Below are positions 1 to 4,502 of a stretch of DNA of 64,000 bases, piece by piece. Origin of the DNA: CAWJKP01 sp963843465 (GTDB taxonomy: Bacteria; Planctomycetota; Planctomycetia; Pirellulales; Thermoguttaceae); NCBI GenBank assembly GCA_963843465.1, contig CAWJKP010000001.1, positions 558,001 through 622,000 of the forward strand, in the 5' to 3' direction. Each line of letters starts with the position of its first letter. Positions within the stretch are counted from its first letter, which is position 1. The translations under genes and the position numbers were made by a program. Under the pieces are notes generated by a model, which had not been told where the DNA came from, searched no databases, and worked only from the letters and a program-made list of their open reading frames with translations.

Positions 1-27
1 TTCCACCACATGGTCATGTTGCTTGAG

Positions 28-100
28 CGGCCCGTGCGGGAGTTGAACCCGCCTTTCCGGCTTGAGGGGCCAGCGTCCTGTACCGATAGACGAACGAGCC
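28..100 (-). tRNA. tRNA-Glu(CTC)
   Basis: A full cloverleaf reads on the minus strand. The acceptor GGCTCGT pairs with ACGGGCC, the D-stem is GTC/GAC, the T-arm is canonical and the discriminator is G. The anticodon stem CTGGC/GCCGG encloses loop CCCTCAA, so the anticodon is CTC and position 33 is C rather than the usual U. It is the last gene of the minus-strand array and resembles tRNA-Glu(TTC) at the other end. Confidence 0.85.
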
Positions 101-216
101 TTGTCGAGTGCGCCGGGCAGGAGTTGAACCTGCATAGCCTATAGTGGACCCAAGAAACTGGACCACGACTTTAGGTCGAAATCGTGGTAGGATTGGTCCA
201 GACTTGGGAGGGTTAC

Positions 217-507
217 ATGGGAGCGAAACGACGGCGGATCGAGGCTGGCGTGAAGGCGAAGGTGGCGTTGGCAGCGATGCGGGGGGACCGCACGACGAGC
301 CAATTGGTGTCCCAGTTCGGCGTTCATTCGACGCAGATCGGTCAATGGAAACGGCGTCTGCTTGACGGTGCAGCGGAGTTGTTCTCCGACGACCGTCGCC
401 GCGAGGTCCAGGGCCAGGACGCGTTAATCGCCGAGTTGTATGAGCAGATCGGGCGGCTTCAAATGGAGGCGGCCTGGTTGAAAAAAAAAGTTGCCCGACT
501 CGATTGA
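217..507 (+). CDS. IS3-family transposase OrfA
   Basis: This 96-residue protein carries an N-terminal helix-turn-helix of the transposase OrfA type (residues about 8-55, with QIGQWKRRLL in the recognition region). A leucine-rich coiled coil follows (about 60-95). The ATG at 217 has a GGGAGG-like ribosome site just upstream. It ends 17 bp inside orfB. An A9 run at 481-489 lies in the overlap and is a natural place for ribosomal or transcriptional slippage to make an OrfAB fusion. The orfB phase requires net loss of one base (or -2), not the usual -1 shift. Confidence 0.85.
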   Translation: MGAKRRRIEAGVKAKVALAAMRGDRTTSQLVSQFGVHSTQIGQWKRRLLDGAAELFSDDRRREVQGQDALIAELYEQIGRLQMEAAWLKKKVARLD

Positions 508-1315
508 GTTCAAGCGGGAGTGTATCGAAACGGACCATTTGCGGCTGAGCGTTCGCCGGCAATGCGAGCTGCTGGGCTTGAACCGATCGAGTTGGTACTA
601 CGAGGCGGTGGGCGAGTCGCCGGAGAACCTGGCGTTGATGCGTCGGATCGACGAGCAGTACCTGAGGAAACCCTACTACGGCAGCCGGAAGATGGCGGAG
701 GTGATGGGCATCGATCGCAAGCGGGCGCAGCGGCTGATGCGGTTGATGGGCCTGGAGGCGATTTACCCCAAGCCGCGTCTGTCGCAGAACACGAAGGAAC
801 ACCGGACTTACCCCTATTTGTTGCGGGATGTGAAGATCGTGCGCCCCGACCAGGTGTGGTCCAGCGACATCACCTACGTGCCCATGCCCCAGGGCTGGAT
901 GTACTTGACGGTGGTCATGGACTGGTTCAGCCGTTACGTCCTGTCGTGGCGGTTGTCGAACACCTTGGATGGATGGTTTTGTTTGGAGGCGTTGGAGGAA
1001 GCATTGGGCGGCGGCACGCCGGAGATCTTCAACACGGACCAGGGCGTGCAGTACACGGCCGAAGCGTTTACCGGTCGCCTGGAGAAGGCGGGCGTGGCCG
1101 TGAGCATGGATGGGCGTGGCCGCTGGATGGACAACGTATTCGTGGAGCGTTTGTGGCGGACGGTGAAGTATGAGCACCTCTACCTGCACGACTATGCGAC
1201 GCCGCGAGCCTTGCAGGCGGGCCTGGCGGCCTACTTTCCGGACTACAACGAGGAGCGGATTCATGCGGCCTTGGACTACCAAACGCCGATGGCGGTCTAC
1301 CATGAAACAACATGA
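491..1315 (+). CDS. IS3-family transposase OrfB (DDE integrase)
   Basis: This protein of about 274 residues has the HTH_21 segment near the N terminus (LNRSSWYYE). The rve integrase core follows: the first Asp is in SSDITYVP, the second in NTDQGVQY, and the last acidic residue lies in the helix after MDNVFVERLW. Initiation at TTG 491 is possible, but IS3 elements usually make OrfB as a frameshifted OrfAB protein. No frame damage is visible, so it is probably functional. Confidence 0.9.
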   Translation: MPDSIEFKRECIETDHLRLSVRRQCELLGLNRSSWYYEAVGESPENLALMRRIDEQYLRKPYYGSRKMAEVMGIDRKRAQRLMRLMGLEAIYPKPRLSQNTKEHRTYPYLLRDVKIVRPDQVWSSDITYVPMPQGWMYLTVVMDWFSRYVLSWRLSNTLDGWFCLEALEEALGGGTPEIFNTDQGVQYTAEAFTGRLEKAGVAVSMDGRGRWMDNVFVERLWRTVKYEHLYLHDYATPRALQAGLAAYFPDYNEERIHAALDYQTPMAVYHETT

Positions 1316-1565
1316 GCCGACGATAATGTGTCATCATAATGACTCACTTTCGCGCACAAATGGGAAAATCAAACGGTACTCATAGCGGTGGGTGCGACTC
1401 TGCGGCCGCGCGAGACCTGGGAAGGGTCTCGCGGGCCGCCAGTCCTCTCTACCTAAGAAATCGCGTTTCGTGGTCTAGACAAACGGGTCCACTTCAGCCT
1501 TTCAGGCTGGCTGCTTTACAGGCAGTTGGGCACGCCGATGCCCAGCCGACGCATTTTGTTCGCAG

Positions 1566-1640
1566 TGGCGCAGGCGGGAGTCGAACCCGCACATCACCAA
1601 GGTTTGAGCTTGGCCGCTTTGCCGATTTGCGTACCGCGCC
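1566..1640 (-). tRNA. tRNA-Leu(CAA), class I form
   Basis: Acceptor GGCGCGG/CTGCGCC, anticodon stem CCAAG/CTTGG and loop CTCAAAC give anticodon CAA with U33. The variable region has only about 5-6 nt, whereas bacterial tRNA-Leu normally has a long class II arm. Confidence 0.8.
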
Positions 1641-1652
1641 ATGTTCTTCCAG

Positions 1653-1727
1653 CGCCCTCGACGGGATTTGAACCCGCGATCTCCTGCGTGACAGGCAGGC
1701 GAGCACTCCAAGCTGCTCCACGAGAAC
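1653..1727 (-). tRNA. tRNA-Asp(GTC)
   Basis: Acceptor GTTCTCG/CGAGGGC (two G-U pairs), anticodon stem CCTGC/GCAGG, loop CTGTCAC and T-arm GCGGG/CCCGT. The discriminator is G, as expected for Asp. Confidence 0.85.
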
Positions 1728-1740
1728 AACGGTTTTCCAA

Positions 1741-1814
1741 TGGCCCTGGTGGGACTCGAACCCACAGCATCCCTGGTTCTAAGCCAAGGTGGTCTGCCGT
1801 TTGCCTACCGGGCC
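1741..1814 (-). tRNA. tRNA-Leu(TAG), class I form
   Basis: Acceptor GGCCCGG/CAGGGCC, anticodon stem CTTGG/CCAGG and loop CTTAGAA give anticodon TAG. As with the CAA gene, the variable region is short (about 5 nt) rather than a class II arm. Confidence 0.8.
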
Positions 1815-1815
1815 G

Positions 1816-1909
1816 TGCCCAGGGCCGGAGTCGAACCCGCAACCGCCTGCGACCACCGCTGCGCGGCGGTGCCCGAGCCAAGCCGCTCTGCCAATTGGCG
1901 TACCTGGGC
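1816..1909 (-). pseudogene. tRNA with palindrome inserted in the anticodon loop (Leu-like)
   Basis: Acceptor GCCCAGG/CCTGGGC and a D-arm nearly identical to the nearby tRNA-Leu(CAA) are intact, and the T-arm has one G-G mismatch. The anticodon arm is interrupted by the 24-bp palindrome at 1851-1874, so no normal 7-nt loop forms and the anticodon cannot be read. The Leu assignment rests only on D-arm similarity. Confidence 0.6.
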
Positions 1910-1916
1910 AATCAAG

Positions 1917-1988
1917 TAGCCCCGGATGGAGTCGAACCATCGTTTCCTGGATGTGGACCAAGTGTCGTTGCCGTTGGACCACGGGGCT
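1917..1988 (-). tRNA. tRNA-Val(CAC)
   Basis: Acceptor AGCCCCG/CGGGGCT, anticodon stem CTTGG/CCAGG and loop TCCACAT. With a 7-nt loop the anticodon is CAC and position 33 is C. A one-base shift would read CCA (Trp), but the discriminator A and the perfect 5-bp stem favour Val. Confidence 0.6.
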
Positions 1989-2000
1989 GTGCCATTCGAG

Positions 2001-2071
2001 TGGAGTCACCGGGACTCGCACCCGGATTTCTGGCTTGCGGAGCCAGCGTCGTCCTATTGGACCATGACCCC
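2001..2071 (-). tRNA. tRNA-Ala(CGC)
   Basis: The acceptor GGGGTCA/TGACTCC contains a G3-U70 wobble, the alanine identity element. Anticodon stem CTGGC/GCCAG and loop TCCGCAA give CGC with C33. Discriminator is A. Confidence 0.75.
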
Positions 2072-2075
2072 GAGG

Positions 2076-2161
2076 CGGAAGCCGTGGGACTCGAACCCAC
2101 AAGCGGCTGTTGGCCGCCACCTGTTTTCAAGACAGGCTCCTCATCCGGCCGGATGACTTCC
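2076..2161 (-). tRNA. tRNA-Ser(TGA)
   Basis: Acceptor GGAAGTC/GGCTTCC, anticodon stem CCTGT/ACAGG, loop CTTGAAA (anticodon TGA), a long class II variable arm and discriminator G, all as expected for Ser. Confidence 0.9.
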
Positions 2162-2171
2162 ATCTGTGAAG

Positions 2172-2242
2172 CTGCGGAGGCTGGAATCGAACCAACATGA
2201 AGACGTTCAGAGCGTCTCATCCTGCCGTTAGATGACTCCGCA
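2172..2242 (-). tRNA. tRNA-Gln(CTG)
   Basis: The acceptor TGCGGAG/CTCCGCA has the U1-A72 pair typical of Gln. Anticodon stem AGACG/CGTCT with loop CTCTGAA gives CTG. Discriminator is G. Confidence 0.85.
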
Positions 2243-2397
2243 TCGGTGCTACCCATCGAGACATGGCCCGACGGGCGGAAGTTCGGGGAGGAGGGGTCGA
2301 AGTTCCGCCACTGCTCGCAAATGTTGAAGTAACGCCCGCAAACGCTATACTGACGAAAACTACGGCTTCCAAGACCTCCACGCTCTTGTTTCATGTT

Positions 2398-2601
2398 ATG
2401 GCAAAGCCACCCGCAAGACTGACCGACCCTGACGACATCGCCCGTTTTATGCGAGCCGCAGAAGACTACTTTGAGAAAGGTACGACCTCCGTAAAGTGCG
2501 ACCAGTGCGGACAGACTATCGAGTTCTGGCAAGTTACTCCTACGGTCTGGCAACACAAGTGTGCCTGCGGCAAGTACAACGGGGATTTGAGAGGGCTTTG
2601 A
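2398..2601 (+). CDS. Small zinc-ribbon-like protein inside the tRNA array
   Basis: This is a 67-residue protein on the strand opposite the tRNAs. After a charged N-terminal segment it carries CDQC (about residue 37) and a second pair CAC (about residue 57), the spacing of a small zinc ribbon. The longer frame from 2263 begins with low-complexity sequence, so ATG 2398 is preferred. No family is recognised. Small genes inside phage- or ICE-borne tRNA arrays are often uncharacterised passengers. It could be host, phage or plasmid in origin. Confidence 0.5.
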   Translation: MAKPPARLTDPDDIARFMRAAEDYFEKGTTSVKCDQCGQTIEFWQVTPTVWQHKCACGKYNGDLRGL

Positions 2602-2635
2602 GCCGCTGGCATTGGCACATATTGCCAGACGGAGC

Positions 2636-2688
2636 AACCTCCGTCTCCTGGTTCAAAGCCAGACGGCCTACCACTAGCCGATCCCCGA
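2636..2688 (-). pseudogene. 5' part of a tRNA-Gln(TTG)
   Basis: A D-arm (GGC/GCC with GTGG loop) and anticodon arm TCTGG/CCAGG with loop CTTTGAA (anticodon TTG) are clear. The sequence departs from a tRNA in the T-loop, and no matching acceptor 3' strand follows. This is a 3'-truncated remnant. Confidence 0.6.
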
Positions 2689-2704
2689 TCATCATCGTCG
2701 TGAG

Positions 2705-2776
2705 AGTGCCCTGCGGGAATCGAACCCGCCTCGCCAGCTTGGAAGGCTGGAGCCTCTGCCGATCGGCCAAGGGCAC
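2705..2776 (-). tRNA. tRNA-Gly(TCC)
   Basis: Perfect acceptor GTGCCCT/AGGGCAC, anticodon stem CCAGC/GCTGG, loop CTTCCAA (TCC), T-arm GCGGG/CCCGC and discriminator U, as expected for Gly. Confidence 0.9.
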
Positions 2777-2781
2777 GAAGG

Positions 2782-2865
2782 CGGAAGGTGAGAGAGTCGA
2801 ACTCTCAAGGCTCATCGCTCGGCCGCTTTCGAGGCGGCTGCCATCGCCAGTTGGCTTGACCTTCC
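2782..2865 (-). tRNA. tRNA-Ser(CGA)
   Basis: Perfect acceptor GGAAGGT/ACCTTCC, anticodon stem GCCGC/GCGGC, loop CTCGAAA (CGA), a class II variable arm and discriminator G. Confidence 0.9.
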
Positions 2866-2876
2866 GTATCACAAGG

Positions 2877-2951
2877 CTGCGGTGGCAGGAATCGAACCTG
2901 CGTCAGGGCGGTTAACAGCCGCCTACCCGTACCAGCACGGGTCCCACCGCA
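2877..2951 (-). tRNA. tRNA-Asn(GTT)
   Basis: Perfect acceptor TGCGGTG/CACCGCA, anticodon stem GGCGG/CCGCC, loop CTGTTAA (GTT), T-arm GCAGG/CCTGC and discriminator G. The D-stem is unusually long (ACCCG/CGGGT). Confidence 0.88.
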
Positions 2952-2958
2952 ATCAAAG

Positions 2959-3032
2959 TCAGGACGGCGGGAGTTGAACCCGCGATCTCGTGCGCCCGGG
3001 GCACGCGGAATACCAGGCTTTCCTACGTCCTG
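2959..3032 (-). tRNA. tRNA-Pro(CGG)
   Basis: The perfect acceptor CAGGACG/CGTCCTG has the C1-G72 pair typical of bacterial Pro. Anticodon stem CGTGC/GCACG with loop CCCGGGC gives CGG with C33. Discriminator is A. Confidence 0.8.
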
Positions 3033-3041
3033 TTCATAAAG

Positions 3042-3133
3042 AGCGCCCAGCGGGAGTCGAACCCGCACTTCCGCCATGCGGGCACCGACGCGAAGCGTTG
3101 GTCGGCGACAGGCTGCCGCTACATCATGGGCGC
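3042..3133 (-). pseudogene. tRNA with palindrome in the anticodon loop (Gly-like U73)
   Basis: A perfect acceptor GCGCCCA/TGGGCGC, T-arm GCGGG/CCCGC and discriminator U are present. An anticodon stem TCGCC/GGCGG can form, but the loop holds the 24-bp palindrome at 3080-3103, so the anticodon is not readable. Only U73 hints at Gly or Cys. Confidence 0.55.
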
Positions 3134-3164
3134 GTAAGGTGTGCCGAATTGTCAAAGATCCAAG

Positions 3165-3276
3165 AGCACCGGACCAACGCTGCGCGTCGGTGCCCGGACT
3201 CGAACCCTCGTCGCCGCATGACCAACGCTGCGCGTCGGTGCCCGGTGCGGCATCCTCGCCACTGGACGACCAGTGC
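3165..3276 (-). pseudogene. tRNA carrying two palindrome insertions
   Basis: Acceptor GCACTGG/CCGGTGC and anticodon stem CCGCA/TGCGG remain. One palindrome (3220-3243) lies in the anticodon loop and a second identical one (3172-3195) lies between the T-loop and the acceptor 3' strand. The T-stem is therefore incomplete. Identity cannot be read. Confidence 0.6.
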
Positions 3277-3287
3277 AATCACTTCAG

Positions 3288-3360
3288 TGGGACCAGAGGG
3301 ACTTGAACCCTCACCTGGCGGATTAAGAGTCCGCTGTGCTGCCGCTAACACCTTGATCCC
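3288..3360 (-). tRNA. tRNA-Lys(CTT)
   Basis: Acceptor GGGATCA/TGGTCCC, anticodon stem GCGGA/TCCGC, loop CTCTTAA (CTT), T-arm GAGGG/CCCTC and discriminator A. Confidence 0.9.
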
Positions 3361-3386
3361 GTCTTCCGCTTCTTGTACGCGCAGAG

Positions 3387-3459
3387 TGGGCGCGGAGGGA
3401 GTCGAACCCTCAGTCTGACCCTTATAAGAGGCCCGCTCTGACCGTTGAGCTACGCGCCG
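3387..3459 (-). tRNA. tRNA-Ile(TAT)
   Basis: Loop CTTATAA on stem GGCCT/GGGTC gives anticodon TAT. The acceptor CGGCGCG/CGCGCCC has six pairs plus a C1-C72 mismatch, and the D- and T-arms are canonical. Most bacteria read AUA with lysidine-modified tRNA-Ile(CAT), so a TAT gene is uncommon. Confidence 0.75.
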
Positions 3460-3463
3460 TCAG

Positions 3464-3535
3464 TGGGGCCGAAAGGACTTGAACCTTCACCGACCGGATT
3501 AAAAGTCCGGTGTGCTGCCGTTACACCACGACCCC
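3464..3535 (-). tRNA. tRNA-Lys(TTT)
   Basis: Acceptor GGGGTCG/CGGCCCC, anticodon stem CCGGA/TCCGG, loop CTTTTAA (TTT), T-arm GAAGG/CCTTT and discriminator A. Confidence 0.9.
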
Positions 3536-3600
3536 AAAATGCAGGCCGGGCGTATGCGTTTCCATCGTGTGTGGTCCATGCGATTGCTCCTCGGTTTCAG

Positions 3601-3672
3601 TGGTAGCCCTGAGAGTCGAACTCAGCGCCACTCGGTTATCAGCCGGGTTTGGGCAACCGGCCCTCGACTACC
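3601..3672 (-). tRNA. tRNA-Ile(GAT)
   Basis: Acceptor GGTAGTC/GGCTACC, anticodon stem CCCGG/CCGAG (one mismatch), loop CTGATAA (GAT), T-arm CTGAG/CTCAG and discriminator A. Confidence 0.78.
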
Positions 3673-3698
3673 ATGTGCCAACGTCGTTGTCCACAAAG

Positions 3699-3789
3699 TC
3701 GGGATGGCGGGACTCGAACCCGCGATCTCGTGCTCCCAACGACCATGCTGCGCACGGTGCCCGGCGGGCTGCCGCTGCCCTACATCCCG
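3699..3789 (-). pseudogene. tRNA-Pro(TGG)-like with palindrome in the anticodon arm
   Basis: The perfect acceptor CGGGATG/CATCCCG has C1-G72, and the T-arm is perfect. The 3' half of the anticodon arm (TTGGGA-GCACG-AGATC) matches the Pro(CGG) gene's GCACG-AGATC and predicts anticodon TGG. The 5' half is replaced by a palindrome at 3741-3762, so folding is disturbed. Confidence 0.6.
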
Positions 3790-3797
3790 TCATGCAG

Positions 3798-3909
3798 TCA
3801 GCAGCGGCGGACTCGAACCGCGGGCACCGCCGCGCAGCGGTGGTCCTCCTGGCCCCCGCACCCGCTGCGCGGGTACCCGGGCGCGATACCCAGGCTTCGC
3901 TACGTTCTG
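3798..3909 (-). pseudogene. Degenerate tRNA-Pro-like gene with two palindromes
   Basis: The 5' strand CAGAACG, the D-arm GCGA/TCGC and a Pro-like layout are visible. The acceptor 3' strand mispairs at three positions. One palindrome (about 3857-3877) lies in the anticodon region and another (3822-3845) in the variable/T region. It is probably dead. Confidence 0.5.
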
Positions 3910-3913
3910 TCAG

Positions 3914-3986
3914 TAGCTCGTGCGGGAGTCGAACCCGCGTCCGCGCCTTGAAAGGGCGCGATCCTTTGCCGATAGACGAACGAGCC
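3914..3986 (-). tRNA. tRNA-Glu(TTC)
   Basis: Acceptor GGCTCGT/ACGAGCT (G1-U72), D-stem GTC/GAT, anticodon stem GCGCC/GGCGC, loop CTTTCAA (TTC), T-arm GCGGG/CCCGC and discriminator A. Confidence 0.85.
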
Positions 3987-4045
3987 ATCTCGGCGCGCAC
4001 CGTCCACGCAGTGGATACACTTGGTCAGCGCGCACCGTTCACGCA

Positions 4046-4140
4046 GTGGGTCGGGCGGTGCTCGAATCCCGGGCACCGCCGCGCAGCGGTGGTCGCCCTG
4101 GTCTTCAGCCAGGTGCTACACCATCTCAGCTACCGACCCA
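4046..4140 (-). pseudogene. tRNA-Phe(GAA) with palindrome in the variable/T region
   Basis: Acceptor TGGGTCG/CGACCCA, D-arm AGC/GCA, anticodon stem CCTGG/CCAGG and loop CTGAAGA (GAA) are intact. The variable-to-T-stem segment contains the palindrome at 4071-4094, so the T-stem strand is separated from its loop. Whether it is processed is unknown. It is the first gene of the array in the direction of transcription. Confidence 0.6.
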
Positions 4141-4143
4141 ACG

Positions 4144-4177
4144 AAAAAAGCCTGATGTCGTTATGACACCAGGCTTT
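4144..4177 (-). terminator. Rho-independent terminator
   Basis: Read on the minus strand, a perfect 13-bp stem (arms 4165-4177 and 4147-4159) with loop ATAAC is followed by a T run. It lies between the GH127-like gene and the tRNA array and would stop transcription from the former. Confidence 0.8.
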
Positions 4178-4226
4178 AGGTATTCTTCGGGAAAGGTACG
4201 GCCTGGTGTCACAAGCGCAATGGATA

Positions 4227-4267
4227 GGACGGGGTATTCGCCGATTGATCGGCGAATGTACCCGTCC
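4227..4267. repeat. Long inverted repeat
   Basis: Arms of about 19-20 bp (GGACGGG...TTCGCCGAT and its near-complement) are separated by a very short loop. It lies in the 4178-4502 intergenic stretch, which also holds a second hairpin at 4328-4348 and no gene that I can see. Confidence 0.6.
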
Positions 4268-4327
4268 CTCTTCGCGCTTCGTAACTCAGGCGTATGGAAG
4301 TCATGGCTCTCGCTCGGTTGAACCAGC

Positions 4328-4348
4328 GGCAGCCCGACAAGGGCTGCC
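4328..4348. repeat. Hairpin GGCAGCCC/GGGCTGCC
   Basis: An 8-bp perfect stem with a 5-nt loop, followed by TACC. It resembles the hairpins at 11199-11219 and 11253-11273 in layout but not in stem sequence. Terminator-like without a T run. Confidence 0.45.
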
Positions 4349-4502
4349 TACCAGTATTGTATCGTATAGATGCCGCTCAGGCTCAAATGGTTCACGAAAA
4401 ATCGCAAAAAACTTGGCGGGCGACCGTGTAGATAAGAGGCAGGAAGCCGTCGATTTATTCCCGTCCGCCGAAAGTTTTCGGGAAAGTCAGCTTTCCAGTG
4501 AA

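Larger units (their letters stand above)
141..1495 (+). mobile_element. IS3-family insertion sequence
   Basis: The element is about 1355 bp. Its imperfect terminal inverted repeats share AGTGGACCC near each end and GACCACGA further in (about 165 and 1470). It is flanked by a perfect 5-bp direct duplication, AGCCT, at 136-140 and 1496-1500. It carries overlapping orfA and orfB on the plus strand with a DDE integrase core. The insertion splits tRNA-Tyr. The intact duplication and open orfB suggest a recent, possibly active copy. Confidence 0.9.
109..1552 (-). pseudogene. tRNA-Tyr(GTA) split by an IS3-family element
   Basis: The 5' part (1501-1552) has acceptor GCGTCGG, a D-arm, anticodon loop CTGTAAA (GTA) and the start of a class II variable arm. 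The 3' part (109-140) has the T-arm and acceptor CCGGCGC with discriminator A. The two acceptor strands pair over 7 bp with one G-U. Joining 1501-1552 to 136-140 restores variable arm AGCCT-GAA-AGGCT and an 84-nt tRNA-Tyr. The IS at 141-1495 sits in the variable arm, so the gene should be inactive. Confidence 0.85.
1851..4094. repeat. Dispersed 22-24-bp GCA-loop palindromes within the tRNA array
   Basis: At least ten copies are visible: 1851-1874, 3080-3103, 3172-3195, 3220-3243, 3741-3762, 3822-3845, 3857-3877, 3994-4016, 4029-4052 and 4071-4094. The common form is GGGC-ACCGnnGC-GCA-GCnnTGGT-C in either orientation. Stems vary together (CCGCCGC/GCGGTGG, CCGACGC/GCGTTGG, CCGTGC/GCATGG), so pairing is conserved while sequence is not. 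Most lie inside tRNA genes. Confidence 0.75.

Noticed and set aside
14..1303. A 429-codon minus-strand open frame across the IS3 element
   Set aside because: It is the antisense shadow of orfA/orfB and two tRNA genes and has an Arg/Pro/His-biased composition without domains.
1851..4094. Palindromes interpreted as a CRISPR array
   Set aside because: Spacing is irregular, orientation changes and copies lie inside tRNA genes; there is no spacer series and no cas gene.
1526..4321. Long open frames in several phases through the tRNA region
   Set aside because: They read through tRNA genes (recurrent VRVPPGP/FESRTRGL-type strings are translated T-arms). Only the 2398-2601 ORF has independent protein character.
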